From assembly GCA_023399155.1 (NCBI GenBank), contig JAEWQP010000017.1, positions 68,397 through 132,396 on the forward strand: a stretch of DNA of 64,000 nt, in the 5' to 3' direction. Both the position numbers and the translations under genes were made by a program. Below are positions 9,129-18,475 of the stretch, one piece after another. Below the pieces are notes generated by a model. The model was not told the origin of the DNA, did no database searches, and was given only the letters and a program-made list of their open reading frames with translations. The DNA is from Verrucomicrobiota bacterium (GTDB lineage Bacteria; Verrucomicrobiota; Verrucomicrobiia; Opitutales; Opitutaceae). Each line of letters starts with the position of its first letter. The first letter of the stretch is position 1.

Positions 9129-9675
9129 AGATTATCCGAGAACCGGTTCTAGGCAGCGGAACGGGTGAGGCCTTCGGCCGAGCCGCGGCTCACCGACGAC
9201 GGCTTCCGGCGGTCGCTTCACGCGGCATGCCCCACCTGGAGAGCATCTCCGGCGAATTTCCAGGATTCCGGCTGGCGTTCAGGCCCGGACGCCGTCCGTG
9301 CGCCAGCGGACGAGAGCGCCCTGCACCGCCGGGTCGATCGCTGTGTGGCGTGAAGCTCGCCAGCCCGCGAACGCGTGCACCCGGCGTATCCAAAAAAGTT
9401 GTGCCGGCAGGCACCGGTGCCCGACCCGGTTCCGGGTCGGGTGGCCGGCCGCAGCGGTTTGACGATGCTCTTACTGTCAGACCGGAGCACCGGTGGACTT
9501 CCGCATGGGCGGTGGATTCATTGTCGGGCATGCGCAGAGCGAGGCTCCTGCGCCGCCCCAAACGAACAGACCCGCCAGCCCCTTCCCGTGCGGAGCTCCA
9601 TCGATAGCATTCGCCGACGCACGCCCGGCTGGTTGCCGCAGATCCTTTCCATCCCCAACCGCAACTGACCCGACA
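9129..9675. promoter_or_regulatory. 547-base leader of the TonB receptor with several perfect palindromes
   Basis: I see no gene here; short frames are Arg/Pro-rich noise. Structures seen: AGAACCGGTTCT (9139-9150), a perfect 12-bp palindrome with the CCGG centre often found in LacI-type operators; GAGCCGCGGCTC (9180-9191); GGCACCGGTGCC (9410-9421); and, adjoining the last, a hairpin with arms CCCGACCCGG (9420-9429) and CCGGGTCGGG (9432-9441) around a TT loop, not followed by a T-run. They may be operators or 5' leader RNA structure for the receptor gene. High GC content raises the chance of random palindromes. Confidence 0.4.
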
Positions 9676-12600
9676 ATGAACCAAAGTGCGAAGAACCACC
9701 GACCCCATCAGCTGCTAGCGCTCGTCGCCATTGGCTCGCTGCTCGCGGCTCCCGGCCTCCGGGCCCAAGCCACGGCCGCTCCCCAGCCCAGCAATACTCA
9801 GCCCGGTTCGACGGCGCCCGCTGCCGTGGAACCTTCCGAAGATGAGGAGATGATCGTCCTCTCTCCGTTCGTCGTCGATTCCTCGAGAGATGCAGGCTAC
9901 TTCGCCCAGAACACCCTGGCCGGCAGCCGCATGAGCACCAACCTCGCCGACCTCGGTTCGTCGATCTCGGTGGTCACAGCCCAGCAGTTCGAAGACACCG
10001 CTTCGACCGACATCAATGATATCTTCCGCTACGAGGTGAACACGGAAGGCTCGCTCACCTACACCCCGGGCACGAAGAGCATGCGCGGCGACGGTGTGCT
10101 CGACGTCAACTCGGGTGGCATCCAGGGCAACAACATCACGCCCTACACGAACGCATCGGCAAACCGCGTGCGCGGCCTCGGCGCTCCCACTCAGGCCGTC
10201 AACTACTATCCGGCTCTCGGCGCTGTCCCCTTCGACGCCTATAACACGCAGTCGGTCGAGATCAGTCGCGGCCCGAACTCGCTTCTGTTCGGCATGGGCA
10301 GCCCGGCCGGTATCGTCAACCAAAGCACCGCCGTCGCCCAGATCGGGAAGGACAACGGACGCGTTTCATTCCGCACCGACCAATACGGCTCATTCCGAAG
10401 CTCGTTCAGCTTCAACAAGACTCTCGTGGACGACAGGCTGGCCTTCTATGGCGCCGCCGTTTACGACGATCGCCGCTTCGATCGCGAGCCGGCCTACGAC
10501 AAGACCAAGCGGTACTACGGCGCGATCAACTTCAAGCCCTTCAGCAAGACGTCACTCCGGGCCAACATCGAGAAATTCGACAACGATAACCGTCGTCCGA
10601 ACACGCTCACGCCGCGCGACTTCGTGACCGAATGGAATCTCGCTGGCCAGCCCTACTACGACCCGGTCACCCATCGCTTCATGAGCCTGGCGACCGGCCA
10701 GCAACTTGGCGTGCTTATCAACAACGCCCGTTCCCCTCACGCAAACGAGACACGTACATTCATCGAGTCTCTACCGGGCTACAACGCTGCCCTGTGGAAT
10801 GCCGACCGCACGCAATATAATGGCCAGAACATCTTCGGTGACGCGATCCTCGGAAACTCCGCTGGCTTCGTCGCCGGGTCGGCACCCGCAAACAACGTGT
10901 TGTTCGTTCCCGGCATCGGCATGGTCAATCAGGGCCGCAGCATCCAGCAGATCGCCGATGGGCAGCTCGTGAACTGGTTCCAGCCGACTTACCAATACAA
11001 GTACCTCACGAGTTGGGGTACAGCCACAAACCCGGCCGCCAACCCCCCAACCTACCCGGCTGACAACGCGATCTACGCGAATGCCACCTGGGCCGACTCA
11101 TTCACGCGCGGTTATACTTCTTCAATGGGATGGAGCGGCATCGGCAACGGCGTCGTCAGCGGAAACACCGGATACAAATATCCGGGCGTGACTGACCGTT
11201 CGATCTACGACTGGCGCTCGATCAACATCAACTCGATGAACTTCGGCACCGCTGAGAATTCGAGCTACAACATCGAGTTCGAGCAGGAGCTGCCCGGTGG
11301 CGTCTTCCTCAGCGCGGGTTGGTTCCGCCAGGATTACGAGTCGCGCAGCAACTACACGGTGGCCCAGCTGAACGTCGCCACGCTCTACGTCGACACCAAC
11401 ATCAACCTTCCCGACGGATCCCCGAATCCGTATTTTGGAAAACCCTACGTCGAGGATTACGATCCGGATAGCTACATCAACAACGAGCTGGCCGATCACC
11501 AACGCGTGATGCTCGCGTGGACACCTGATTTCACCCAGAATGACAACTGGACGAAGTGGCTCGGGCGCCACCAGCTCCTCGGGATGTGGTCGCGCGACGA
11601 CAACATGAGGACGGACATCCGTCAGCGTCTGCACTATACCGCCGCGGCGACCGATGCCGGCAAGTACCGTTACCTGCGCAACTCCAACAACAATGCGGAC
11701 GGCTCGCCGACGGGATGGAACCGCCAGACTACATCGCTGCGTCGCACATACTATCTCGCGTCCCCAGGCGATCAGAATGGCGTGGTGACGCGCGATGCGG
11801 GCACGTGGAACCACCTCGAATACACCGGCGACATCCAGGTCTACGATTACGACACGAGTGGGTTCACCGATGTGAACATGACCCATGCGTTCATCGATTT
11901 TGATGGCAACACCGGTCGCAATGAACGCATCGTGGACTCCCTCAGTGCCGGCGTCACGAGCCACTTCTGGGAGGATCGCCTCACTACGACGTTCGGCGTG
12001 CGCAAGGACAAGTGGAAGGCGCGCTCGACCAACACTGGTCTCACAGCCGTCAAGGACAACGAAGAGAAGTCACCCGCCATCACCAACGCGGACAAGTGGG
12101 TGGATGGCGTCTTGCAGCGCGACTTCCTCTTCAACCGCTGGGGCCCCTGGAGCAAGCTGGAGCACACAACCAGCACGGTTGGCGGAGTCCTGCGTCCGTT
12201 CCGCAACTGGGACTCGATCGAAGCAAAAGCCGAGCAGGGTTCGCTCTGGTGGCAGTTCGTTCGCGATTTCGGCATCAGCTATAACAAGTCGGACAACTTC
12301 AACCCGCCGTCCACGGCGCTCGGCGACTTCTTCGGCAATCAGCTGCCGCTGCCGACCGGCGAGGGCGAGGACATCGGCATCCAGTTCTCCCTCGGTGATA
12401 AGCTGTTCGCCCGCATCACATGGTTCGAGGCCTCGAACTTGAACGAGAACATTGGGAAGCCCATCGCGTTTGACCGCCTCTCCGCCAACGTGGATCAGAC
12501 CTTGTTCCGGAACTGGGCGCGCACAATCGCGATGATTAACATGAGCATGGATCCGACGTCTGAAACGTTTGGAACCAACCTCAGCACGACCCAGGAACAG

Positions 12601-13470
12601 GCGGTGCAGGATGCAGCCGAAGAAATCTGGCAACTGCCGTACAACTACTATGGAAGCCTTCCCTATGGCCTGGGTGCCACCCAGAGTGCCGAAGCCAAGG
12701 GAATCGAGGCTGAGGTGAACTACAATCCCTCGAAGAACTGGACAGTGAAGTTCACCTTCGGAAAGCAGGACACGAAGTATTCCGATGTCTATAAGGAGTT
12801 CGAACCTTGGTACGCCGTCCGTCTCGCGGCCTGGCAGGGTGCGCAGGCTGCCGACTACCTGCGACCCGAATACCAGCAGTATGCAACCTACACGACCTTC
12901 GGCGGACGCGCGGTCGATCTGACGAACTTCATGACTTCGTTCGGCTACCGCAGCGAACTGTTTCCTGAAGCCGCGAACGCCTACGCCAATCCACAGGCCT
13001 ACTATGATGCCGTGGTCGCACCGCAGATCCAGCTCGACCGCGATCTCGAAGGCCAGTCGGCGCCCGGCCAGCGCAAGTATCGCTGGTCCTTGCTCAGCAC
13101 CTACACGTTTGACGAGGGGCGGTTCAAGGGCTTCTCCGTAGGCGGCAATCTCCGCTGGGAGGACAAGGCGGTGATCGGCTACTACGGCCGCGCGAGCGGC
13201 ATCAACCGCTATAACGGATCGCCGGTGCTGGATTACTCGGACGTCAGCCGCCCGATTTACGACAGCGCCAACTACTACACCGACCTGTGGATCAGCTACC
13301 GGCGCATGATCCTCAGCGACAAGGTCGGGATGAAGCTGCAGCTCAATGTGAACAACGCGTTCGAGGGCGGCGAGCTGCGCACGGTCGGCGTCAATCTTGA
13401 CGGTTCGCCCTACTCCTACCGCATCATCGATCCGCGCCAGTTCATCCTGACGGCAACGTTCGACTTCTAA
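9676..13470 (+). CDS. TonB-dependent outer-membrane receptor (Opitutaceae LSPF type)
   Basis: Outer-membrane oligosaccharide transporter of 1264 residues, driven by TonB/ExbBD. Signal peptide at residues 1-31 (LLALVAIGSLLAAPGLRAQ), a Pro/Ala/Glu-rich linker, then EEMIVLSPFVVDSS (58-70), the motif characteristic of verrucomicrobial receptors. A plug domain follows (TLAGSRMSTNLADLGSSISVVTAQQFED, and VEISRGPNSLLFGMGSPAGIVN) and then a long beta-barrel ending in TATFDF with the C-terminal aromatic residue. The ATG at 9676 is chosen because it directly precedes the signal peptide; the frame is open further upstream but without coding character. It has Asn/Tyr-rich extracellular loops typical of glycan receptors. 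No SusD-like gene is adjacent. A strong terminator follows, so it is probably transcribed alone. Confidence 0.95.
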   Translation: MNQSAKNHRPHQLLALVAIGSLLAAPGLRAQATAAPQPSNTQPGSTAPAAVEPSEDEEMIVLSPFVVDSSRDAGYFAQNTLAGSRMSTNLADLGSSISVVTAQQFEDTASTDINDIFRYEVNTEGSLTYTPGTKSMRGDGVLDVNSGGIQGNNITPYTNASANRVRGLGAPTQAVNYYPALGAVPFDAYNTQSVEISRGPNSLLFGMGSPAGIVNQSTAVAQIGKDNGRVSFRTDQYGSFRSSFSFNKTLVDDRLAFYGAAVYDDRRFDREPAYDKTKRYYGAINFKPFSKTSLRANIEKFDNDNRRPNTLTPRDFVTEWNLAGQPYYDPVTHRFMSLATGQQLGVLINNARSPHANETRTFIESLPGYNAALWNADRTQYNGQNIFGDAILGNSAGFVAGSAPANNVLFVPGIGMVNQGRSIQQIADGQLVNWFQPTYQYKYLTSWGTATNPAANPPTYPADNAIYANATWADSFTRGYTSSMGWSGIGNGVVSGNTGYKYPGVTDRSIYDWRSININSMNFGTAENSSYNIEFEQELPGGVFLSAGWFRQDYESRSNYTVAQLNVATLYVDTNINLPDGSPNPYFGKPYVEDYDPDSYINNELADHQRVMLAWTPDFTQNDNWTKWLGRHQLLGMWSRDDNMRTDIRQRLHYTAAATDAGKYRYLRNSNNNADGSPTGWNRQTTSLRRTYYLASPGDQNGVVTRDAGTWNHLEYTGDIQVYDYDTSGFTDVNMTHAFIDFDGNTGRNERIVDSLSAGVTSHFWEDRLTTTFGVRKDKWKARSTNTGLTAVKDNEEKSPAITNADKWVDGVLQRDFLFNRWGPWSKLEHTTSTVGGVLRPFRNWDSIEAKAEQGSLWWQFVRDFGISYNKSDNFNPPSTALGDFFGNQLPLPTGEGEDIGIQFSLGDKLFARITWFEASNLNENIGKPIAFDRLSANVDQTLFRNWARTIAMINMSMDPTSETFGTNLSTTQEQAVQDAAEEIWQLPYNYYGSLPYGLGATQSAEAKGIEAEVNYNPSKNWTVKFTFGKQDTKYSDVYKEFEPWYAVRLAAWQGAQAADYLRPEYQQYATYTTFGGRAVDLTNFMTSFGYRSELFPEAANAYANPQAYYDAVVAPQIQLDRDLEGQSAPGQRKYRWSLLSTYTFDEGRFKGFSVGGNLRWEDKAVIGYYGRASGINRYNGSPVLDYSDVSRPIYDSANYYTDLWISYRRMILSDKVGMKLQLNVNNAFEGGELRTVGVNLDGSPYSYRIIDPRQFILTATFDF

Positions 13471-13495
13471 GTCGAGTCTCTCCTGTTCGTGTCTC

Positions 13496-13525
13496 AAGAA
13501 GCTCCCGCCCAGGCGGGAGCTTCTT
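13496..13525 (+). terminator. Rho-independent terminator of the TonB receptor gene
   Basis: A perfect 14-bp stem, AAGAAGCTCCCGCC (13496-13509) with GGCGGGAGCTTCTT (13512-13525), closes on a CA loop and is followed by the T-rich TGCTTTTC. It lies 26 bases after the receptor stop and separates it from the next gene. Confidence 0.95.
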
Positions 13526-13563
13526 TGCTTTTCGGCCTCGTTCCCCGCCGCCGATTCCCCACG

Positions 13564-15741
13564 ATGGGGCCCACGTCCGTGTCCGCGCCCATGCAATCCC
13601 CTGGACTATCTGCGCAAGTCCGCCCGCCCGGCCCGTTGTTCGCCGCGCTCGTGCTCGCGATCCTGCTCGGCGTGGCCTGGGCGCACAGCCTCGCGGCGCC
13701 CTTCGTCCTCGATGATCACGCGTCGATCGCGGATAACCGAAGCATTCGTCACCTCTGGCCGCCCGACTGGCTCCATCCGCCGGCGACCGCCGGTGAGACG
13801 GTGAGCGGGCGGCCGGTCCTCAACTTCACGCTCGCCGTCAACCACATGCTGGCCGGCGATCGAGTCGAAGTATTCCGGCTGACGAATCTGCTCATCCACG
13901 CCGCCGCCGCGTTGCTGCTGATGGACATCGTCCGGCGCACGCGCGGCGCGTCGTCGACATCGATCCCGAGCGCATGGTTTCCCCTCGGGGTCGCGCTCGT
14001 CTGGGCGGTGCATCCCCTGCAGACGGGCGCCGTGACCTACGTCGTCCAGCGCGCGGAATCGCTGGCCGGCCTCTTGCTGCTTCTCACACTCGCCGCCTTC
14101 GCGCGCGCGACCGAAGGCCGAGCCGGCAGTCGCCGGTGGATGACCCTCAGCGTGACGGCCTGCCTGTTGGGTATGGCGACAAAGGAAACGGTGGCTGTCG
14201 CGCCCTTGATCGTCCTGCTCTACGATCGCACTTTCCTCTCCGGCTCCTTCCGCGAGGCGTGGCGCACGCGCGGCCGCTGGCACCTCGCCCTCGCCGGGAC
14301 ATGGCTTGTCCTCGTAGCGCTGGTACTGGCGAATTCCGGCCGCGGCGGCTCGGCGGGCTGGGGCTCCTCGATCTCGCCCTGGACCTACGCGCTGACGCAG
14401 GCCGATGCGATCGTCCGCTACCTCGGCCTCGCCTTCTGGCCCTCCGGCCTCGTCTTTGATCACGGAACACCCGTCGTAACTGATCCGGTACAGGTGATTC
14501 CCCAGCTGCTGCTGCTGGCGACGCTGCTCGGCGCCACGATCTGGGCGTTGCTCCGCAACCGTGTCTCGGGCTTTCCGGGTGCCGCCTTCTTCCTCGTGCT
14601 CGCGCCGAGTTCGAGCGTCGTGCCGATCGCGACGCAGACGATGGCGGAACACCGCATGTACCTCGCGCTGGCTCCCGTGATCCTCGTCGCCGGCTCCGCG
14701 TGGGCGGCGGCGAGCCGGAGGATCCGCGTGCCGGGCCTTCCCTTTGCCGCGGTCGCGGCCGTGATCGCGGTGTTGACCTTGGCGACACGTGCTCGCAACG
14801 AGGTGTTTCGCTCGGAGGAGCGCCTGTGGCGCGACACCGTCGCAAAGGCGCCGGAGAACCCCCGTGCCCACTACAATCTCGGTCTCGCGCTCGCGGCACA
14901 CGGTCGCGCGCAGGAGGCTGGAGTCGCGTTCCATCGCACGCTCGCCCTGCAGCCGAACCATGCCTTCGCGCATTTCGAACTCGGCAAGGCGGCCCTGCTG
15001 GCGGAACGCTGGGCCGACGCCGCCGAGTGGTTTGAAAACGCACTCCAGGCCGACGCCGGCTTCGCGGACGCACGGGTAAACCTCGCGAAAGCCCTCGTGA
15101 ACCTCGGGCGTCACGACGAGGCGATCGTACACTATCGAGCCGCGCTCGCCGGCGAAACGGGAGCATCGGACGTGGCGGTCAGCCTCGCCGCGCTGCTGAC
15201 CCGGCGGGGTGAAGTCGCGGAGGCCACGGCCCTGCTGCGCGAGGCGATCGCCGCCGCGCCTGAACTCGCCGAAGCGCACTACGAACTCGGCCTCGCCCTG
15301 ACCCGCGCGAGTGAACCGGATCGCGCCGAGGCAGCCTTCCGGACCGCGGTACGATTGAAGCCGTCCTGGGCGGACGCCCATCGCGCCCTCGCCGTGGCGC
15401 TCGCGGCGCGCCGCGAGTTTCCTGGAGCGGAGTCGGCCTGCCGCGAGGCGCTGCGCCTGGACGACCGCGCGTCGGAATCGTGGTACGTGCTCGGCAACAT
15501 CCTGGCCCAGCAGCGCCGCTTTGCCGAAGCGATGGCATCGTTTCGCAACACGCTCGCCCTCAATTCGTCTCATGTGCCGGCGCTCAACAACCTCGCGAAC
15601 TGCCAGCTTGTGACCGGCCAAGTGGCCGAAGCCATCGTCAGCTACGAGGCGGTCCTTCGTCTCAGGCCCACGGATACATCCGTGCGCGAGAACCTGCGCC
15701 TCGCGCGGGAGCTGCAGGCGCGCCGCAGCGCGCGCGACTGA
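13564..15741 (+). CDS. Polytopic membrane protein with C-terminal TPRs, GT-C/TMTC-like
   Basis: Inner-membrane protein of about 725 residues. The N-terminal ~430 residues carry about 10 hydrophobic segments and, right after the first one, HSLAAPFVLDDHASIADN, an acidic-pair motif like the first loop of GT-C glycosyltransferases. HPLQTGAVTYVVQRAESLAGL and TMAEHRMYLALAP resemble the bacterial counterparts of eukaryotic TMTC O-mannosyltransferases. The C-terminal ~300 residues are seven or eight TPRs (ENPRAHYNLGLALAAHGRAQEA onwards). A polyprenyl-phosphate-sugar-dependent protein glycosyltransferase is the best guess, but such proteins are usually annotated only as TPR proteins. The start is uncertain (ATG at 13564 or 13591, both lacking a ribosome site) but must follow the terminator at 13525. 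It has no obvious pathway link to the pectin genes. Confidence 0.75.
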   Translation: MGPTSVSAPMQSPGLSAQVRPPGPLFAALVLAILLGVAWAHSLAAPFVLDDHASIADNRSIRHLWPPDWLHPPATAGETVSGRPVLNFTLAVNHMLAGDRVEVFRLTNLLIHAAAALLLMDIVRRTRGASSTSIPSAWFPLGVALVWAVHPLQTGAVTYVVQRAESLAGLLLLLTLAAFARATEGRAGSRRWMTLSVTACLLGMATKETVAVAPLIVLLYDRTFLSGSFREAWRTRGRWHLALAGTWLVLVALVLANSGRGGSAGWGSSISPWTYALTQADAIVRYLGLAFWPSGLVFDHGTPVVTDPVQVIPQLLLLATLLGATIWALLRNRVSGFPGAAFFLVLAPSSSVVPIATQTMAEHRMYLALAPVILVAGSAWAAASRRIRVPGLPFAAVAAVIAVLTLATRARNEVFRSEERLWRDTVAKAPENPRAHYNLGLALAAHGRAQEAGVAFHRTLALQPNHAFAHFELGKAALLAERWADAAEWFENALQADAGFADARVNLAKALVNLGRHDEAIVHYRAALAGETGASDVAVSLAALLTRRGEVAEATALLREAIAAAPELAEAHYELGLALTRASEPDRAEAAFRTAVRLKPSWADAHRALAVALAARREFPGAESACREALRLDDRASESWYVLGNILAQQRRFAEAMASFRNTLALNSSHVPALNNLANCQLVTGQVAEAIVSYEAVLRLRPTDTSVRENLRLARELQARRSARD

Positions 15742-15767
15742 AGCGACGCACGCATCCCGCGAAGGTG

Positions 15768-15790
15768 AAGCGCGACCTTCGGGCGCGCTT
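15768..15790 (+). terminator. Possible terminator between convergent genes
   Basis: AAGCGCG (15768-15774) pairs with CGCGCTT (15784-15790) around a 9-base loop containing TTCG, followed within a few bases by TTTT. It lies 26 bases after the stop of the TPR membrane protein. The rest of the 287-base gap up to 16028 holds nothing I recognise. Confidence 0.5.
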
Positions 15791-16028
15791 CTGGTTTTCG
15801 TCCGGAAAAACCCTCCCATGCCGCCGTGCAGTAGCCGCGGCCGCCGATGCCGCCGTGCATCGGCCGCGGCGGCGGATGAGGTCGAATCCACCCAAAGCCG
15901 TTCGGCCGGAGGCCTCGTCCAACCTTCCGACTCCTCCAGTGTTCCCCTGTGCGCCCTGTGTCCTCAGCGTTCTTGCCCTCGGGCAAAAAAGCGCGGTGTG
16001 GTTCAACGCTCGAACCCGCATGCCGGCT

Positions 16029-18218
16029 TCAGCGATCGAGCACGGCGATGCCGTGAGCCTCAAGCTGGACCCGCAGCGTCGCGCGGCCATCGCCGAGCGT
16101 GATGGTGGTCTCCTGCGCGCTGCCGGCGTTATTGATCACGACCAGCTTTCGGGACGCAGCGAACCAGGCGCAGTCGGTGCGCACGTTCGAACTCGACCAC
16201 CTCCGGTAGCCAGTCTCATCCGACGCCGCCCAGGCAATGCTTCGCAGCAGCAGGCGGGCATTTTCCGGGCTGAAGGTGTGGCCCGAAAAGTAGACCGCAC
16301 GTCCCTTCCCGAACGCATGGACAGCGACCGCCGGAGACCCGTCGCGCGCCGCCAGGACCCGCGTCTCGCCGTCGAGCAGGTAGATGCCGTCGATGTCCTT
16401 GCCGAAATTCGGGGCCTCCGGCAACTCGGCGGTGATGAAGTGCTCCGGCTCCACGACGAAGGTGCGCCGGCCGAGCGCCAGCCGCTCACCGCGATCGCGG
16501 TCGAGCCCGAGCACGGGCGCCATGCGGAAGAGCGACCCGGTCCGCGGCAGCGCCGACGGCTCCGCCACGCCGATGAAGCCGCCGCCGCGCGCCACCCACG
16601 CGGTCAGACGCTCGACCACGGTGTCGTTTGCCCAGAAGTGTCCGCCGCTCCAGGCGCTGCCCTCGCGACCGCAGTTGATGATCACGTCCAGGTCGCGCGG
16701 CACGCCGTCGGTCGCGATGTCGTCCAGGCTGAGAAACCGCACGTCGACCGGGAGCCCGGCGAGCGACTCGATCATCTCGTTGTATTCGAGGCCTCGGTGG
16801 AAATGCCCCGAGGCGATCCAGGAGCGCAATTGTCCCCACGCGGTCAATACACCCACCCGGAACGGCGCCACGTACGGCGCGCCGGCCGCGTGCAGGGACT
16901 TCAGCAGCCGGAACTCGCGCGCGATCCCCTCGATCGCCTCCTGGAAATCGGGCCAGGGCTCCACGAGCGACAGATACCCGCCCAGACCAATGCGGTCGAT
17001 GGGCGCGCGGATCAGGCCGCGGCGGGCGTCGATCCAGAAATTGCGCGCATCGAGCGCGGGGTTGCCGCCGCCGCCCGGCTGGAAGGTCGGCTCGCCCTTG
17101 AGGCCGGTCGGGAAGAGATAGGGATGCAGCCGCAGCTCGTGCGTCCGCACGCCCTTCACGCCGGCGCACTTGCGCACCTCAAAGGCATTGAAGACGCATT
17201 TGATGATCCCGTCGAAGCCGATGTCCTTGAAGCGCGGCCCATACGGTTCCACGCCGATCCAATGGTCGTCGTAGAAGACGTACGCCTTCTTCCCCGCCGC
17301 GTGCACGAGGTCCACGCAGCGCCGCCCGAACTCCGCGACAAACCCGTGGATGAACTCCATGTAGTCGCAGAGGCGGCGCGAGGGGGCGTTGTGCGTCGAG
17401 TTGTAGAGCCCGCCGTTGACGAAATCCTCGGAGGTCAGCTTGTATCCGTACTCCTGTGCAAACCGCGAGAGGGCGCGCGGACTCGGCGTCATGGCGTAGT
17501 CGCCCCAGTCGGAATAGATGAAACGCAGCGCGGGATCGTCGCCCCAGAACCAGCTGAAGTTGTAGAACATCGACGTGAACCGCACCACGCTTGTGTCGGG
17601 ATGCCCGGCCAGCCACCGCCGGAGAAACGCGAGCAGCACGCGCTGCGTCTCCGGGTGCATGGGATCAACGGCGGCGAGATGCTCGCGATCACCCCAGTTG
17701 TTGGTGATGTGGTTGTACATCGAGATCTCCTCCCACTTCCGGTAGGCGAGGAAGTTCACGGTGTAGCGATGCCAGCGCTCGGCTTTGCGGATCGTCACCG
17801 TCCCGCGCCGCGGGTCGACTGTCCAGTGCCGCGCCGGCACCTCCGCGCCGGTGGTCCGGTCGAAGACCTGCCACCAACGCCGCGCGTTGGCGTCCATGTT
17901 GACCGAGAATTGTTCGCGGAAGAACCCGGCGAGCAGATCGATCGTCACCGTCGGTCTCCCGGCAACAATAGGCCGGCTCATGAGAAAGCTCTGCTGGAGC
18001 TTGTCGGGGTGGCGCAGCGCCCAGTCATTGACAGAGCGGACGAGGCAGAGCGTCGAGTAGATGTTGTAGCCCGCCTGGATGATCTCGGGAGAAAGGCGCG
18101 TGCCGTCGCTGTCGCGGATCGTGTCGGCGCCCCACTTCCGCGCCAGGCGCAGCGTGAGCTGTTCGAAACCGGCTTCGCCCGGAAGGGTGAAGTCACCGTG
18201 GGAGAGATCGAGTGGCAT
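16029..18218 (-). CDS. GH112 phosphorylase, candidate galactosyl-beta-1,4-L-rhamnose phosphorylase
   Basis: Cytoplasmic enzyme of 729 residues that phosphorolyses a beta-galactoside to galactose 1-phosphate. The ATG at 18218 is chosen because the family starts near LTLRLARKWGADTIRDSDGTRLSPEI, found here at 21-46, and the upstream extension is Arg/Ala-rich. A TIM barrel (to about 440) contains the FYDDHWIGVEPYG segment (315-327), in the region where the family general acid Asp is expected. A glutaminase-like and beta domains follow, ending HGIAVLDR. No signal peptide. Known GH112 members split galacto-N-biose/lacto-N-biose or galactosyl-rhamnose. Because the cluster targets rhamnogalacturonan I, whose galactan side chains sit on rhamnose, the second specificity is favoured by inference. 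It is the last gene of the long minus-strand run, 257 bases behind GH95, and may have its own promoter. Confidence 0.85.
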   Translation of the reverse strand: MPLDLSHGDFTLPGEAGFEQLTLRLARKWGADTIRDSDGTRLSPEIIQAGYNIYSTLCLVRSVNDWALRHPDKLQQSFLMSRPIVAGRPTVTIDLLAGFFREQFSVNMDANARRWWQVFDRTTGAEVPARHWTVDPRRGTVTIRKAERWHRYTVNFLAYRKWEEISMYNHITNNWGDREHLAAVDPMHPETQRVLLAFLRRWLAGHPDTSVVRFTSMFYNFSWFWGDDPALRFIYSDWGDYAMTPSPRALSRFAQEYGYKLTSEDFVNGGLYNSTHNAPSRRLCDYMEFIHGFVAEFGRRCVDLVHAAGKKAYVFYDDHWIGVEPYGPRFKDIGFDGIIKCVFNAFEVRKCAGVKGVRTHELRLHPYLFPTGLKGEPTFQPGGGGNPALDARNFWIDARRGLIRAPIDRIGLGGYLSLVEPWPDFQEAIEGIAREFRLLKSLHAAGAPYVAPFRVGVLTAWGQLRSWIASGHFHRGLEYNEMIESLAGLPVDVRFLSLDDIATDGVPRDLDVIINCGREGSAWSGGHFWANDTVVERLTAWVARGGGFIGVAEPSALPRTGSLFRMAPVLGLDRDRGERLALGRRTFVVEPEHFITAELPEAPNFGKDIDGIYLLDGETRVLAARDGSPAVAVHAFGKGRAVYFSGHTFSPENARLLLRSIAWAASDETGYRRWSSSNVRTDCAWFAASRKLVVINNAGSAQETTITLGDGRATLRVQLEAHGIAVLDR

Positions 18219-18475
18219 GGTCGTGCGGAAATGCAAAAGGGACGCGCGGCGCTGAACGTCGGACGTCGCACGCGCCGGTGCAAGCGTCGCGGGCCGTGGC
18301 GCTCTCCTCATCCACGCGGCACCGCTCATCCCTGCGCGAGAACGTCGCGGGCATGACAGTTCGAATCACCCAGGTTCTCCCCATGAATCAGTCACCGAGG
18401 CCACCAGCAGCTCCGACGACCCGCGGCGTCACCTCGTGGGCGATCCACACATGCTGAAGCCTGATCCTTGAACGC

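Noticed and set aside
9459..9490. TTGACG as a -35 box before the TonB receptor
   Set aside because: No acceptable -10 hexamer is found 16-18 bases downstream.
9493..9675. Upstream in-frame extension of the first TonB receptor
   Set aside because: It precedes a clear signal peptide at 9676 and has no coding character.
15480..18356. Long plus-strand frame of 958 codons opposite GH112
   Set aside because: It is antisense to a well-supported GH112 gene, rich in Arg/His/Val with no domain, as expected from codon bias in GC-rich DNA.
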